This document shows, piece by piece, positions 16,530 to 24,853 of a DNA stretch of 64,000 nt; position 1 is the stretch's first letter; each line of letters begins with the position of its first letter. The stretch covers positions 37,016 to 101,015 of the forward strand of contig LNFL01000057.1 of the NCBI GenBank assembly GCA_001464275.1, read 5' to 3'. The position numbers and the translations under genes were made by a program. The DNA is from Actinobacteria bacterium Ga0077560 (GTDB lineage: Bacteria > Actinomycetota > Thermoleophilia > Miltoncostaeales > Miltoncostaeaceae). Below the pieces are notes generated by a model. The model searched no databases and was not told the origin of the DNA. It worked only from the letters and a program-made list of their open reading frames with translations.

Positions 16530-16655
16530 GGGTACGGCGATCTCGATGTGGCCATGATCGCCGCTGACCAGGGGACTTCAGGAAAGCTGCTCGCAGTCGA
16601 CCGAGACGCGGGCGTTGTCTCGCCGACCGCTGCTGAAGGTATTCCATACCTGTGA
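16530..16655 (+). pseudogene. Truncated copy of the small ORF that follows the scars
   Basis: The frame starting GDLDVAMIAADQGTSGKLL matches the ORFs at 40303 and 51256 (shared DQGT, KLL, EGIPYL). It meets a TGA right after IPYL, where the other two copies continue GTGF/GNGF. No start codon is in place at its head. Function unknown. Confidence 0.5.
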
Positions 16656-17123
16656 AATGGGTTCAGCGGCCACCCTGAGGGGGTCGGAGGGATCTCGTCC
16701 GTCCGCCACGTCCGGCGCGCTACCTGCGCAGTTACGTAGGCCGTTGGGCCCTGGTGCGGTGGAACCACACTCCCGGGTGATGACGGTCCGGCGTGGAGAG
16801 GGGTGCCGGGGGCGGTCTGCCGAGGGTCAAAGAGGCCCGGCAGGCGGAGACCACCCAACGTCGGCCGGCCGCCGCGTGGGACATCAGCCACCCCTTCGAG
16901 GCGCATTCCGAGGGGCGAGCGTCGCTGATCCGTACCGGAAGGCGCTGCGGGCGGGACACCCCGTGCCTGAGGGCCGCCCGCGTCGCCCCGTGGGCGCGCA
17001 ATGCCGTTTCTGCGCGGGCCCGCTATGTATCACACCCCGCCGAAGCGGGTGTTGGCGCGGCTGGCACCTGAGGTCCCGGCGCTGAAGGCACGCGCGCCTG
17101 GGTGGATCTGGGACGTGGAAAGT
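16656..17123. other. Intergenic stretch without a recognisable gene
   Basis: 468 bases. The long open frames here are high-GC artefacts with no homology that I recognise. One short hairpin (ACACCCCGC CGAA GCGGGTGT, about 17032-17054) is visible. The region probably belongs to the decayed integrated element that begins at scar copy 1. Confidence 0.4.
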
Positions 17124-17198
17124 GGCCTCGGGACGGACTCGAATCGTCCGACTCCAGGCTCAGACGTCCTGGGCTCTACTCCGCTGAGCTACAAGGCC
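17124..17198 (-). tRNA. tRNA-like cloverleaf with aberrant loops, probably degenerate
   Basis: 75 nt on the minus strand. The acceptor arms GGCCTTG and CGAGGCC pair (one G-U), the D arm GCTC...GAGC is normal, and the anticodon stem CCAGG/CCTGG and T stem GGACG/CGTCC are perfect. Both the anticodon loop (ACGTCTGAG) and the T loop (ATTCGAGTC) have 9 nt instead of 7, or one mismatched closing pair each. No anticodon can be assigned with U at position 33, and no CCA is encoded. It is either a decaying tRNA or an odd element-borne tRNA. Confidence 0.45.
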
Positions 17199-17483
17199 GG
17201 GGTGCCCTTCGGCATCCGCGCGGAGAACTTGAGCGCTGCTCCTGCGGATCATGGTGAGGGTGTGGCACGAAGGTGCGCCCCCCCCCGAACGGTGCCCGGG
17301 GGCGCAGCACCGCCGGTCCCGACGCGACCGAGGTCCAGTCACCGCGCCGTCCCCATGGTCGGTGACCGCGGTCCCCGCGGCACGGATCATGGGATGGCCC
17401 GCCGGCACGATGCCAGCCGCCGGAACCCGCCGCGCATGCGGCGACGGGCGCACGGACGCACAACGGACAAAGGGGTTTCCGGC
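17199..17483. other. Gap before the DUF11 gene, with a GC hairpin
   Basis: No coding signal. GCGCCCCC at 17275-17282 pairs with GGGGGCGC at 17298-17305 and may be a terminator or attenuator. An AAGGGG motif 8 bases before the ATG of the next gene is its likely ribosome-binding site. Confidence 0.35.
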
Positions 17484-18695
17484 ATGAAGATCTCCTGGCG
17501 CTCACGCCGCGCGCTCATCGGTGCGGCCTTCGCCGCCGGCGCACTCGCCGTCGTGCCGTCGGCGATGGCGAACAATGACGTCAACCTGGCCGTTGGGGTG
17601 ACCGGCCCGTCGCAGATCGCCCCCGGCGAGAACGGCACCTGGACGATCACCGTCACCAATGCCGGCACCGACTGGGTGATGGCGTCCCGGATCCTCGTGG
17701 ACAGCCCCACCCTCGGGCACTACGGCCTCACCCCGGACGCCGCGCCGGAGGACGGCTGGCTGGGCCCCGGCGCGACGATGACCTTCACCGAGCACGGCCG
17801 CCTCGACGGCGGGTTCTGCGAGGAGGGCAAGGCGTCGGTGGAGGCGACGGTGCGCCTGTCGAAGGGCACCGAGACCAGCCTCGAGGACAACGAGGACTGG
17901 TGGACCTCGGATGTGTCGTCCTGCCGCACCGACCTGGGGATCACCAAGAGCGCCGGCCTCGCCACGGCACAGCCGGGCGACACCATCTCCTGGACCATGG
18001 TCGTCACCAACCACGGCGACACCGGCGTGCTGATGTCGGACATCACCGTGACCGACCCCATGCTCGCGGACCTGGCCCCCGTGGACGCGCCGGCCGACGG
18101 CTGGCTCGACCCGGGCGCGTCGGTGACCTTCACCGGCACTTCGGTCGCCACCGTCGAGCAGTGCGGCACGCTCACCAACACCGCGTCGGTCGGCCTCGGC
18201 GGCGTGCTGCCCGACGCCGACCCCTCCGACGATCAGGCGCGGGCATCCGTTGCCATCGAGGGGGTCGCGTGCGCGCCGGTGCGGGCCCAGGTGCTCCCGG
18301 TGATCAACTGCCCCGCCACCCGCCTGGCCGTCGGCGTGTCGGCGCCGCGTTCGGCGAGCGCGGGCCAGATCATGCGGGTCGTGCTGACCGCCCGCAACGC
18401 CGGCTCCGACGCCGCCCGTTCGGCTCGCCTGCGGTACCGCCTGCCGTCCGGGACCTCCCTGCATCGCCGGCCGGCCGGCGCAACGCTGCGCGGCGGGGTG
18501 CTGGTGGTGAACCTCGGCGACATGGCGGCGGGTGACCGGCGCCGTACCGGCATCACGCTCCTGATCGACCGCGCCTCGGGCCGGCGCGTTCACGGGGTCC
18601 GCCTGAGCGGTGCCTGCGCGGCCACCGCGACCGCGATCGCGGCCACCCGCGTGACCCCCATCGCGGGGCCGCGTATCCCGGCCGTCGCGGGCTGA
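17484..18695 (+). CDS. Secreted DUF11-repeat surface protein
   Basis: 403 aa from ATG 17484 (the longer track ORF runs back through the tRNA-like gene). The signal peptide MKISWRSRRALIGAAFAAGALAVVPSAMA is followed by two or three beta-rich DUF11-type domains: about 33-140 (GPSQIAPGENGTWTITVTNAG), about 145-265 (SAGLATAQPGDTISWTMVVTNHG) and a third, weaker one from about 280. Paired Cys occur within domains (CEEG..C, EQCGTL). No LPXTG motif or C-terminal anchor is visible. DUF11 proteins are exported wall or surface proteins, often adhesin-like; no enzymatic role is suggested. Confidence 0.8.
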   Translation: MKISWRSRRALIGAAFAAGALAVVPSAMANNDVNLAVGVTGPSQIAPGENGTWTITVTNAGTDWVMASRILVDSPTLGHYGLTPDAAPEDGWLGPGATMTFTEHGRLDGGFCEEGKASVEATVRLSKGTETSLEDNEDWWTSDVSSCRTDLGITKSAGLATAQPGDTISWTMVVTNHGDTGVLMSDITVTDPMLADLAPVDAPADGWLDPGASVTFTGTSVATVEQCGTLTNTASVGLGGVLPDADPSDDQARASVAIEGVACAPVRAQVLPVINCPATRLAVGVSAPRSASAGQIMRVVLTARNAGSDAARSARLRYRLPSGTSLHRRPAGATLRGGVLVVNLGDMAAGDRRRTGITLLIDRASGRRVHGVRLSGACAATATAIAATRVTPIAGPRIPAVAG

Positions 18696-18701
18696 TCCAC
18701 C

Positions 18702-18732
18702 CCCGGGGAGGGACGACTCGTCCCTCCCCGGG
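18702..18732 (+). terminator. Hairpin terminator after the DUF11 gene
   Basis: CCCGGGGAGGGACGA pairs with the following TCGTCCCTCCCCGGG, starting six bases after the TGA. There is no T tract directly after it. Confidence 0.6.
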
Positions 18733-18736
18733 CGGT

Positions 18737-18758
18737 AAAGTTCGGTGCACCGAACTTT
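18737..18758. promoter_or_regulatory. 22-bp perfect palindrome upstream of efeU
   Basis: AAAGTTCGGTGCACCGAACTTT is fully symmetric and followed by CTTCTTTC. It could be an operator for the efe operon or the stem of a terminator. The TTCGGT half-site is repeated at 18765 (TTTCGGTCA) and upstream of the heme operon (TTCGGTCA, ACCGAA). Just downstream, ATTTCCTAAAGAAG at 18777-18790 resembles GTTTCTAAAGAC before the heme operon. Confidence 0.45.
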
Positions 18759-18846
18759 CTTCTTTCGGTCATCTTGATTTCCTAAAGAAGCTCTCGTAGC
18801 GTCCGGTCCGTCCGGCGGCCCGCGCTGGCGACCGACCCGAGAGGCG

Positions 18847-19707
18847 ATGTTCGGCAACTACCTGATCGGCCTGCGCGAGGGCCTCGAGGCCACCCTGGTG
18901 GTCAGCATCCTGATCGCGTACCTGGTCAGGACCGGACGCTCCCGGCTCCTGGGCCGCATCTGGGCGGGTGTCGCGCTCGCGGTCGCCGCGAGCCTGGCGT
19001 TCGGGGCCGTCCTCACGTTCGGGCCGAGGGGCCTCACGTTCGAGGCGCAGGAGACGATCGGCGGGTCCCTGTCGATCGTCGCCGTCGGTTTCGTCACCTG
19101 GATGATCTTCTGGATGGCGGGCGCGGCGCGCGGCATGGCGGGCGAACTGCGCTCCAAGGTCGATCTGGCCGCCGACGCGTCGGCGTGGTCGCTGGTGCTC
19201 GTCGCGATGCTGGCGGTGGGCCGGGAGGGCCTGGAGACCGCGCTGTTCATCTGGGCGGCCACGCAGGCCGCCACCGACACCACCGCAGGCAGCACCGAAC
19301 CGCTGCTGGGCGCCGCGCTCGGGATCCTCACCGCCGTCGCCCTCGGGTACCTGCTGTACCGCGGCGCGATCCGCATCAACCTCGCCAAGTTCTTCACCTG
19401 GACCGGTGCCTTCCTCATCGTCGTGGCCGCCGGTGTCCTCGCATACGGCGTGCACGACCTGCAGGAGGCCGGCGTCCTTCCCGGCCTGAACGACCTGGCG
19501 TTCGACGTGTCGGACACCATCGACCCCAGCACCTGGATCGGGACGATCCTCAAGGGCGTCTTCAACTTCTCGCCCGCCACCACCGAGCTCGAGGCAGCCA
19601 CCTGGCTGTTGTACCTGGTGCCCACCGCGATCCTGTTCGCCCGGGCGGTGCGGCGGCCCACGCCGCGCCCGGCGATCACGGTGGCCCAGCCCGACGGAAA
19701 GGGATGA
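18847..19707 (+). CDS. efeU: EfeU, FTR1-family high-affinity iron permease
   Basis: 286 aa integral membrane protein with about seven helices. The two REGLE motifs that move iron are present: LREGLEATLV near residue 10 and VGREGLETALFIW near residue 125. The DUF11 terminator and a palindrome separate it from the upstream gene, so it starts an operon. The efeO gene overlaps its stop by four bases. It imports ferrous/ferric iron across the cytoplasmic membrane with EfeO and EfeB. Confidence 0.93.
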   Translation: MFGNYLIGLREGLEATLVVSILIAYLVRTGRSRLLGRIWAGVALAVAASLAFGAVLTFGPRGLTFEAQETIGGSLSIVAVGFVTWMIFWMAGAARGMAGELRSKVDLAADASAWSLVLVAMLAVGREGLETALFIWAATQAATDTTAGSTEPLLGAALGILTAVALGYLLYRGAIRINLAKFFTWTGAFLIVVAAGVLAYGVHDLQEAGVLPGLNDLAFDVSDTIDPSTWIGTILKGVFNFSPATTELEAATWLLYLVPTAILFARAVRRPTPRPAITVAQPDGKG

Positions 19708-20879
19708 CCCGCGTGACCCGCACGACCCTTCGCCCTGCCCTGCTGCTGCTGGGCCTCGCACCGCTGGCAGTGCTCGCCGGTTGCTCAACCAACAACGCCC
19801 AGTCAGACGACGCCCGGGTCGTGAGCGTCGATTCCGGCGGTGATGCCTGCACCCTGTCGGCCACCGAAGCACCCGCGGGCAGCCTGACGTTCACGGTGAA
19901 GAACACCGGCTCGAAGGTCACCGAGTTCTACCTGCTGGCCGCCGACGGCCAGCGCATCATCGGGGAGGTCGAGAACATCGGCCCCGGCCTCACCCGCGAC
20001 CTGGTCGTGAGCGCCAAGGACGGCCGGTACGTGACCGCCTGCAAACCCGGCATGACGGGCACCGGCATCCGCGCGGACTTCACCGTGACCCCCTCGGACC
20101 AGACGGTGTCGGTGCCCGAGGACCAGGCGCAGCTGATCGCCCGGGCCAACCGCAACTACCAGGCGTATGTGACCGACCAGAGCGCTCAACTGCTGGAGAA
20201 GACCACCCGGTTCGTCGCGGCCTACAAGGCCGGCGACGACGACACCGCCCGGGACCTGTACCCCCGGACCCGCGTGCACTGGGAGCGCATCGAGACCGTC
20301 GCCGAGTCCTTCGGGGACCTGGACCCCCGGATGGACGCCCGCGAGGCGGACCTGGAGGCCGGCCAGAAGTGGACCGGCTGGCACCGCATCGAGAAGGACC
20401 TCTGGCCCCAACGCGCCCCGGGGTACACGCCGCTGACCACCGCCCAGCGCGCCACCCTGGCCGACACGTTGCTGACCGACACCCGCACCCTCGACGCCCG
20501 CGTGGAGGACCTCACCTACACGGCCGACCAGATCGCCAACGGCTCCCGCGGGCTGCTGGAGGAGGTCGCCACCGGCAAGGTCACCGGTGAGGAGGAGTAC
20601 TGGTCCCGCACCGACCTGTGGGACTTCCAGGCCAACGTCGACGGCGCCCGGGTCGGGTTCGACGGCCTGCGCGAGCTGATCGACCAGAAGGACCCGGAAC
20701 TCGGCCGCACCATCGAGACCCGCTTCACCGAACTCCAGAAGCTCCTCGACGCCCAGCGCGACGGAGACGGGTTCCACACCTACGACCAGCTCACCCCGGG
20801 CGAGGTCAAGGCGTTGTCGGACGCGGTGAACGCCCTGTCGGAGCCGTTGTCGCAACTCACCGCCGTCGTGGTGAGCTGA
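19704..20879 (+). CDS. efeO: EfeO, iron-uptake lipoprotein (cupredoxin-like plus imelysin/M75 domain)
   Basis: 391 aa from the ATG at 19704 (ATGA overlap with efeU); the track ORF begins in another gene. The signal peptide ends in a lipobox (VLAGC). An N-terminal cupredoxin-like domain (about 45-130, SLTFTVKNTGSKVTEFYLL, ACKPGMTG) is followed by the imelysin domain with the metal-binding HWERIE motif and GWHRIEKDLWP. This is the full-length EfeO arrangement. It delivers iron to EfeU at the outer face of the membrane. Confidence 0.92.
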   Translation: MTRVTRTTLRPALLLLGLAPLAVLAGCSTNNAQSDDARVVSVDSGGDACTLSATEAPAGSLTFTVKNTGSKVTEFYLLAADGQRIIGEVENIGPGLTRDLVVSAKDGRYVTACKPGMTGTGIRADFTVTPSDQTVSVPEDQAQLIARANRNYQAYVTDQSAQLLEKTTRFVAAYKAGDDDTARDLYPRTRVHWERIETVAESFGDLDPRMDAREADLEAGQKWTGWHRIEKDLWPQRAPGYTPLTTAQRATLADTLLTDTRTLDARVEDLTYTADQIANGSRGLLEEVATGKVTGEEEYWSRTDLWDFQANVDGARVGFDGLRELIDQKDPELGRTIETRFTELQKLLDAQRDGDGFHTYDQLTPGEVKALSDAVNALSEPLSQLTAVVVS

Positions 20880-20892
20880 CCGGGATGAGGCC

Positions 20893-22146
20893 GTGAACGG
20901 CTCGCAGGGGATCTCCCGCCGCCGGCTCCTGGCCGGCGGCCTCGGCGCGCTCGCCGGCGGCGCCGCGCTGGGAGTGGGCGCCACCCGCCTGGGCGGCGAC
21001 GACACCCCTTCCGCGTCCGCCGGGCCGCCCAGCACCTTCACCGGGCCGCACCAGCCCGGCATCGTCACCCCCGCCCAAGACCGCCTGCACTTCGCCGCGT
21101 TCGACGTCACCACCCGGTCCCGCGCCGAACTCGCCGACCTGTTGCGCCGCTGGACCGACGCGGGGGAGCGCATGATGCGCGGCGAGTCCGCCGGAGCGAT
21201 CGGCCCCACCTCCGGACCCTACGACGCACCGCCGGACGACACCGGCGAAGCCATCGGCCTCCCACCGGCGGGCCTGTCGATCACCATCGGCTTCGGGCCG
21301 TCACTGTTGGACGGGCGGTTCGGCTTGGCCCGCAGGCGCCCGGCCGCACTCGTCCGCCTGCCCCACTTCCCCGCCGACAACCTCGACCCCGCCCGCAGCG
21401 ACGGGGACCTGTGCGTGCAGGCCTGCGCCGACGACCCGCAGGTCGCGGTCCACGCGATCCGCAACCTCGCCCGCATCGGCTTCGGAACGGTGAGCGTGCG
21501 GTGGTCGCAACTGGGCTTCGGCCGCACCTCGTCCACCTCAACCGCCCAGCAGACGCCCCGCAACCTGTTCGGGTTCAAGGACGGCACCGCCAACGTGAAG
21601 GCTGAGGAGACCGACGCCCTGAAGCAGCACATCTGGGTGGGCCCAGGCGACGACCCGGACGGCGCGTGGCTCACGGGAGGCTCCTACCTGGTGGCCCGCC
21701 GCATCAACATGAACATCGAGACCTGGGACCGCCAGTCCCTGCGCGACCAGGAGACCATCATCGGCCGCACCAAGGCCGAGGGCGCCCCCCTCTCAGGAGG
21801 CGGCGAGTTCACCGAACCGGACTTCGCGCTGCCCGGCCGCGACGGGCCGCTCATCGACATCGCCTCCCACGTGCGGATGGCCCACCCCACCACCAACGAC
21901 GGCCACCGTATCCTGCGCCGCGGCTACAACTTCGTGGACGGCAGCACCAACCTCGGCCGCCTCGACGCCGGCCTGTTCTTCCTCGCCTACATGCGCGACC
22001 CCGTGACGCAGTACCTGCCCCTGCAGACCAAACTCGCAAAGCAGGACCTCCTGAGCGAGTACCTGCAGCACACCGGCTCGGCGCTGTTCGCCGTACCGCC
22101 CGGCATCCGCGACGGTGGGTTCGTGGGCGAGTCACTGTTCGCCTGA
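20893..22146 (+). CDS. efeB: EfeB, Tat-exported DyP-type heme peroxidase/deferrochelatase
   Basis: 417 aa from a GTG 13 bases after efeO. A twin-arginine signal (ISRRRLLAGGLGALAGGAALG) is at the N-terminus. The DyP core has the GFKDGTANVK distal motif with the catalytic Asp, and the proximal-heme His region MAHPTTNDGHRILRRGYNF. It oxidises Fe(II) or releases iron from heme in the efeUOB system. It ends tail-to-tail, overlapping the opposite-strand gene at 22132 by 15 bases. Confidence 0.93.
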   Translation: MNGSQGISRRRLLAGGLGALAGGAALGVGATRLGGDDTPSASAGPPSTFTGPHQPGIVTPAQDRLHFAAFDVTTRSRAELADLLRRWTDAGERMMRGESAGAIGPTSGPYDAPPDDTGEAIGLPPAGLSITIGFGPSLLDGRFGLARRRPAALVRLPHFPADNLDPARSDGDLCVQACADDPQVAVHAIRNLARIGFGTVSVRWSQLGFGRTSSTSTAQQTPRNLFGFKDGTANVKAEETDALKQHIWVGPGDDPDGAWLTGGSYLVARRINMNIETWDRQSLRDQETIIGRTKAEGAPLSGGGEFTEPDFALPGRDGPLIDIASHVRMAHPTTNDGHRILRRGYNFVDGSTNLGRLDAGLFFLAYMRDPVTQYLPLQTKLAKQDLLSEYLQHTGSALFAVPPGIRDGGFVGESLFA

Positions 22147-22968
22147 CCGGCGGAGCGCTCGCGGCAGGGACGCCCGCAGCGTCCGGGTGATCCGGCCGGT
22201 GCCGCCTTCGACCGCAACCACGTGGACGTGATCCTGACCGGCGAGGAGCAGGGCCAGGTCGCGTTGGTGGGGTGTCGTGATGTCGATGGAGATCGCCTGC
22301 TGACGGTCTGGTGGCCAGAGGCGGGTCTCGAGCACGACGCGCCCCTGGTCGTGGCGCACGTTGAAGGACACGGCACCCGCGGGCGGGGTGCCGGGGTCCA
22401 GGCGGTCGGCCGGGATCACCACCAGCACGTGACCGCGCCCCTGCCCAGCGACCGTGAGGCACGGGGCCGTCTCTGCGAGCAGTCGCCAGTGATGCCGCTC
22501 GATGCCGAACGGCGGCGGGTCGATGATGAAGTGCTCTGCGGCTCTTGCCACGGCGCAAAGCACGAATCGACGTGATCCGTCGGAGAGCGGCAGTGCCCCG
22601 CATCGCACGGACTCGGTGTCGCCGGGACGGGCGGTCCAGATGACCAGGGTTCCGTGCTCGGCGAGCCGGCGAAGGCGCCGCCGGCCGGCGATGTACGCCA
22701 GGTCGGTCGTGCATGCGGGCGGTGAATGCGCGTCCATGCCCGCCTGGGCGAGCGACATCCGCAGGAACCGGGGCGGTTCCGGTGGGGCGGGGTCGACGGC
22801 GAACACGAGGCGGCCGGTCTCGGGGTCCGGGACCGGCCCGACGTGCAGGAGCGACAGCGGAGGCCCGCCGGCCGATGGCGGTTCCTCCACGGCGACCAGC
22901 CCCTCCCAGCCCACGGCGACCGCCCGCAGGAGCGCCTCGGGCGCATCCTGGGCCCAGGGCCCGCTCAT
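22132..22968 (-). CDS. Unknown protein, last gene of the heme-uptake operon
   Basis: 278 aa, soluble, without a signal peptide. I do not recognise the family. It starts at an ATG that overlaps the ATPase stop (ATGA) and is clearly in the hmu operon. It has scattered Cys and His residues, including PPACTTD and GIERHHWRLL, and a middle segment (RRFVLCAVARAAEHFIID) that reads like a beta-alpha unit. The position suggests a cytosolic role after heme import, such as heme handling or degradation, but nothing in the sequence proves this. The 3' end overlaps efeB. Confidence 0.7.
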   Translation of the reverse strand: MSGPWAQDAPEALLRAVAVGWEGLVAVEEPPSAGGPPLSLLHVGPVPDPETGRLVFAVDPAPPEPPRFLRMSLAQAGMDAHSPPACTTDLAYIAGRRRLRRLAEHGTLVIWTARPGDTESVRCGALPLSDGSRRFVLCAVARAAEHFIIDPPPFGIERHHWRLLAETAPCLTVAGQGRGHVLVVIPADRLDPGTPPAGAVSFNVRHDQGRVVLETRLWPPDRQQAISIDITTPHQRDLALLLAGQDHVHVVAVEGGTGRITRTLRASLPRALRRSGEQ

Positions 22969-23756
22969 ACCGCGGCCTCCGTTCCGCGTGCGGCGGGTGT
23001 GACCGTGACCTGGCCATTCGCCGTGCAGGAGACGGCGATGGGGTGCCGGAACGCCGCCTCCAGGCCCTTCGGGGTGAGCACCAGCCGGGGCTCCCCGAGG
23101 GATGTGATGCGGCCGGCGGTCATGAGCGCGATCCGGTCGGCGTACGCGGCGGCCAGATTGAGGTCGTGCAACACGACGACCACCAGGCGGCCGTCGCCGG
23201 CTTGGGCGCGGGCGACGGTGAGGACGTGGTGCTGGTGGCGGATGTCCAGTGCCGCCGTGGGCTCGTCCAACAGCAGGATCCGGGCGTCCTGGGCGAGCAC
23301 CCGCGCGAGGCCCACACGCGCCCGCTCCCCCACCGACATCGCCGTGACCGGCGTGTCGGCCAGGTGGCAGGCATCGGCGGAGGCGAGGGCGTCATCCACG
23401 GCCGCCCCGACGCGGCGGGCCGACGGGCGTCCACCCCATGCCGTGCATCCCATCTCCACGATCTGCCGGGCGGTGAACGGGAACTCCACCGACCATTGCT
23501 GGGTGAGGACCGCCCGGATGCCGGCGAGGCGGCGTGCACCCCATTCCCCGGCGGTGCGGCCGAGGAGGCGCACCTCACCGGCGGTGAGTCGCAGGTCACC
23601 GGCGAGGGCTGAGAGCAGCGTCGACTTGCCCGCGCCGTTCGGGCCGATGATCCCCAGGACCTCCCCCGCCGTGGCGTCCAGGGTGACGGCATCGAGGACC
23701 GTCCGGTGGCCGAGCCGGTGGGTGAGTCCGGTGGCATGGAGGATGGGAGCGGTCAC
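22965..23756 (-). CDS. hmuV: Heme ABC transporter ATPase (HmuV-like)
   Basis: 263 aa from a GTG (23754-23756) with GGAGG six bases upstream and a GTGA overlap with the permease; an ATG two codons earlier (23762) is the alternative. Walker A GPNGAGKST, Q-loop TQQWSVEFPF, signature MSVGERARVGLARV, Walker B ARILLLDEPTAALD and H-loop VVVLHDLNLA are all intact. FecE/HmuV/BtuD-type importer ATPase. It works with the adjacent HmuU- and HmuT-like proteins. Confidence 0.9.
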   Translation of the reverse strand: MTAPILHATGLTHRLGHRTVLDAVTLDATAGEVLGIIGPNGAGKSTLLSALAGDLRLTAGEVRLLGRTAGEWGARRLAGIRAVLTQQWSVEFPFTARQIVEMGCTAWGGRPSARRVGAAVDDALASADACHLADTPVTAMSVGERARVGLARVLAQDARILLLDEPTAALDIRHQHHVLTVARAQAGDGRLVVVVLHDLNLAAAYADRIALMTAGRITSLGEPRLVLTPKGLEAAFRHPIAVSCTANGQVTVTPAARGTEAAV

Positions 23757-24853
23757 GCCCATCCTCCATGCTCCTGCCTGGTGCGATGCAGCAGCCATAC
23801 GAAGAACGGGCCGCCGAGCAGGCCGGTGATCACCCCGAGCGGCAGCTCCACTGGTGCAACCACCGTGCGGGAGATGACATCGGCGAGCAGCAGGAGCACC
23901 GCGCCGCCGAGGGCGCTTGCCGGCAGGACGACCCGGTGGTCTGGCCCGACGGCCACGCGGATCAGGTGCGGGACGATGAGTCCCACGAATGCGATGAGAC
24001 CCGCGGCGGCGACCGCAGCACCGACCCCGAGTGCGGTCAGGACCACGACCATCGCGCGGACACGTTCGGTCGCGATCCCCAGGTGGCCGGCCTCGCGCTC
24101 GCCGAGGGCGAGGACATTGAGCGGCCGTGCGGCGAACGGCAGCGCGGCGACCGCAGGGAGGGTGAACGGGGCGGCCATCGCGACGGTGTCCCATGTTGCT
24201 CCGCCGAGGCTGCCCAGGCGCCAGAACGTGAGGTCCCGCAGCTCCTGATCGCTCGCGGCCGATGTCAGCAGGCCGACCGCCGCCTCCACGACGGCGGTGA
24301 TGGCAAGGCCCGTGAGCAGCAGCGTGACCACCTCGGTGCGCCCGCCACGCCGGGACATCAGGTAGACGAGCATGGTCGCGAGCAGCGCGCCGACGAAGGC
24401 CGCGACGGGCTGGGTCATCGCTCCGAGGAACGAGACGCCGGCGACGATCGCGACGCTCGCCCCGAGTGCGGCCCCCGCGGACGCCCCCACGACACCGGGG
24501 TCGGCCAGCGGGTTCCGGAAGATCCCCTGCAGGGCGGCGCCCGCGATGCCCAGTGCCGCCCCCACGAGGACGGCGAGGATCACGCGCGGGAGCCGGATGG
24601 CCCAAAGCACCTCGGCGTGCTGGGGATCGACGGCGACTCCGGTATCGATGCCAAGAAGACGGTCGGCGAGCACCGCCAGGACGTCACCGGGTGGGATGTC
24701 GATCGCGCCGATGCCCAGCCCTGCCACCGCCGCGACGGCGACCGCGGCCGACAGGAGGGTGAGGGCCCCCGGCGCCCGCAGGCGCCGGAGGATGCTCGGG
24801 TGTCCGGTGAGATCGCCCGCGGACGGAGTGCCGGCGGCCGCCGCCCTGGTCAC
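23753..24853 (-). CDS. hmuU: Heme ABC transporter permease (HmuU-like, FecCD family)
   Basis: 366 aa with about ten membrane helices. FecCD motifs are RLPRVILAVLVGAALGIAGAALQGIFRNPLADPGVVG near residue 90, LNVLALGEREAGHLG (contact with the ATPase) and FVGLIVPHLIRVAVGPDHR. It begins at a GTG overlapping the stop of the binding-protein gene. Imports heme or a siderophore; heme is favoured by the neighbouring genes. Confidence 0.9.
   Translation of the reverse strand: MTRAAAAGTPSAGDLTGHPSILRRLRAPGALTLLSAAVAVAAVAGLGIGAIDIPPGDVLAVLADRLLGIDTGVAVDPQHAEVLWAIRLPRVILAVLVGAALGIAGAALQGIFRNPLADPGVVGASAGAALGASVAIVAGVSFLGAMTQPVAAFVGALLATMLVYLMSRRGGRTEVVTLLLTGLAITAVVEAAVGLLTSAASDQELRDLTFWRLGSLGGATWDTVAMAAPFTLPAVAALPFAARPLNVLALGEREAGHLGIATERVRAMVVVLTALGVGAAVAAAGLIAFVGLIVPHLIRVAVGPDHRVVLPASALGGAVLLLLADVISRTVVAPVELPLGVITGLLGGPFFVWLLHRTRQEHGGWA

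Noticed and set aside
17001-17483. N-terminal extension of the DUF11 protein in the track
   Set aside because: It runs through the tRNA-like gene; the signal peptide and ribosome-binding site support the start at 17484.
18737-18758. Calling the palindrome a classical Fur or IdeR box
   Set aside because: It does not resemble GATAATGATAATCATTATC or TTAGGTTAGSCTAACCTAA; left as an unassigned operator or terminator.
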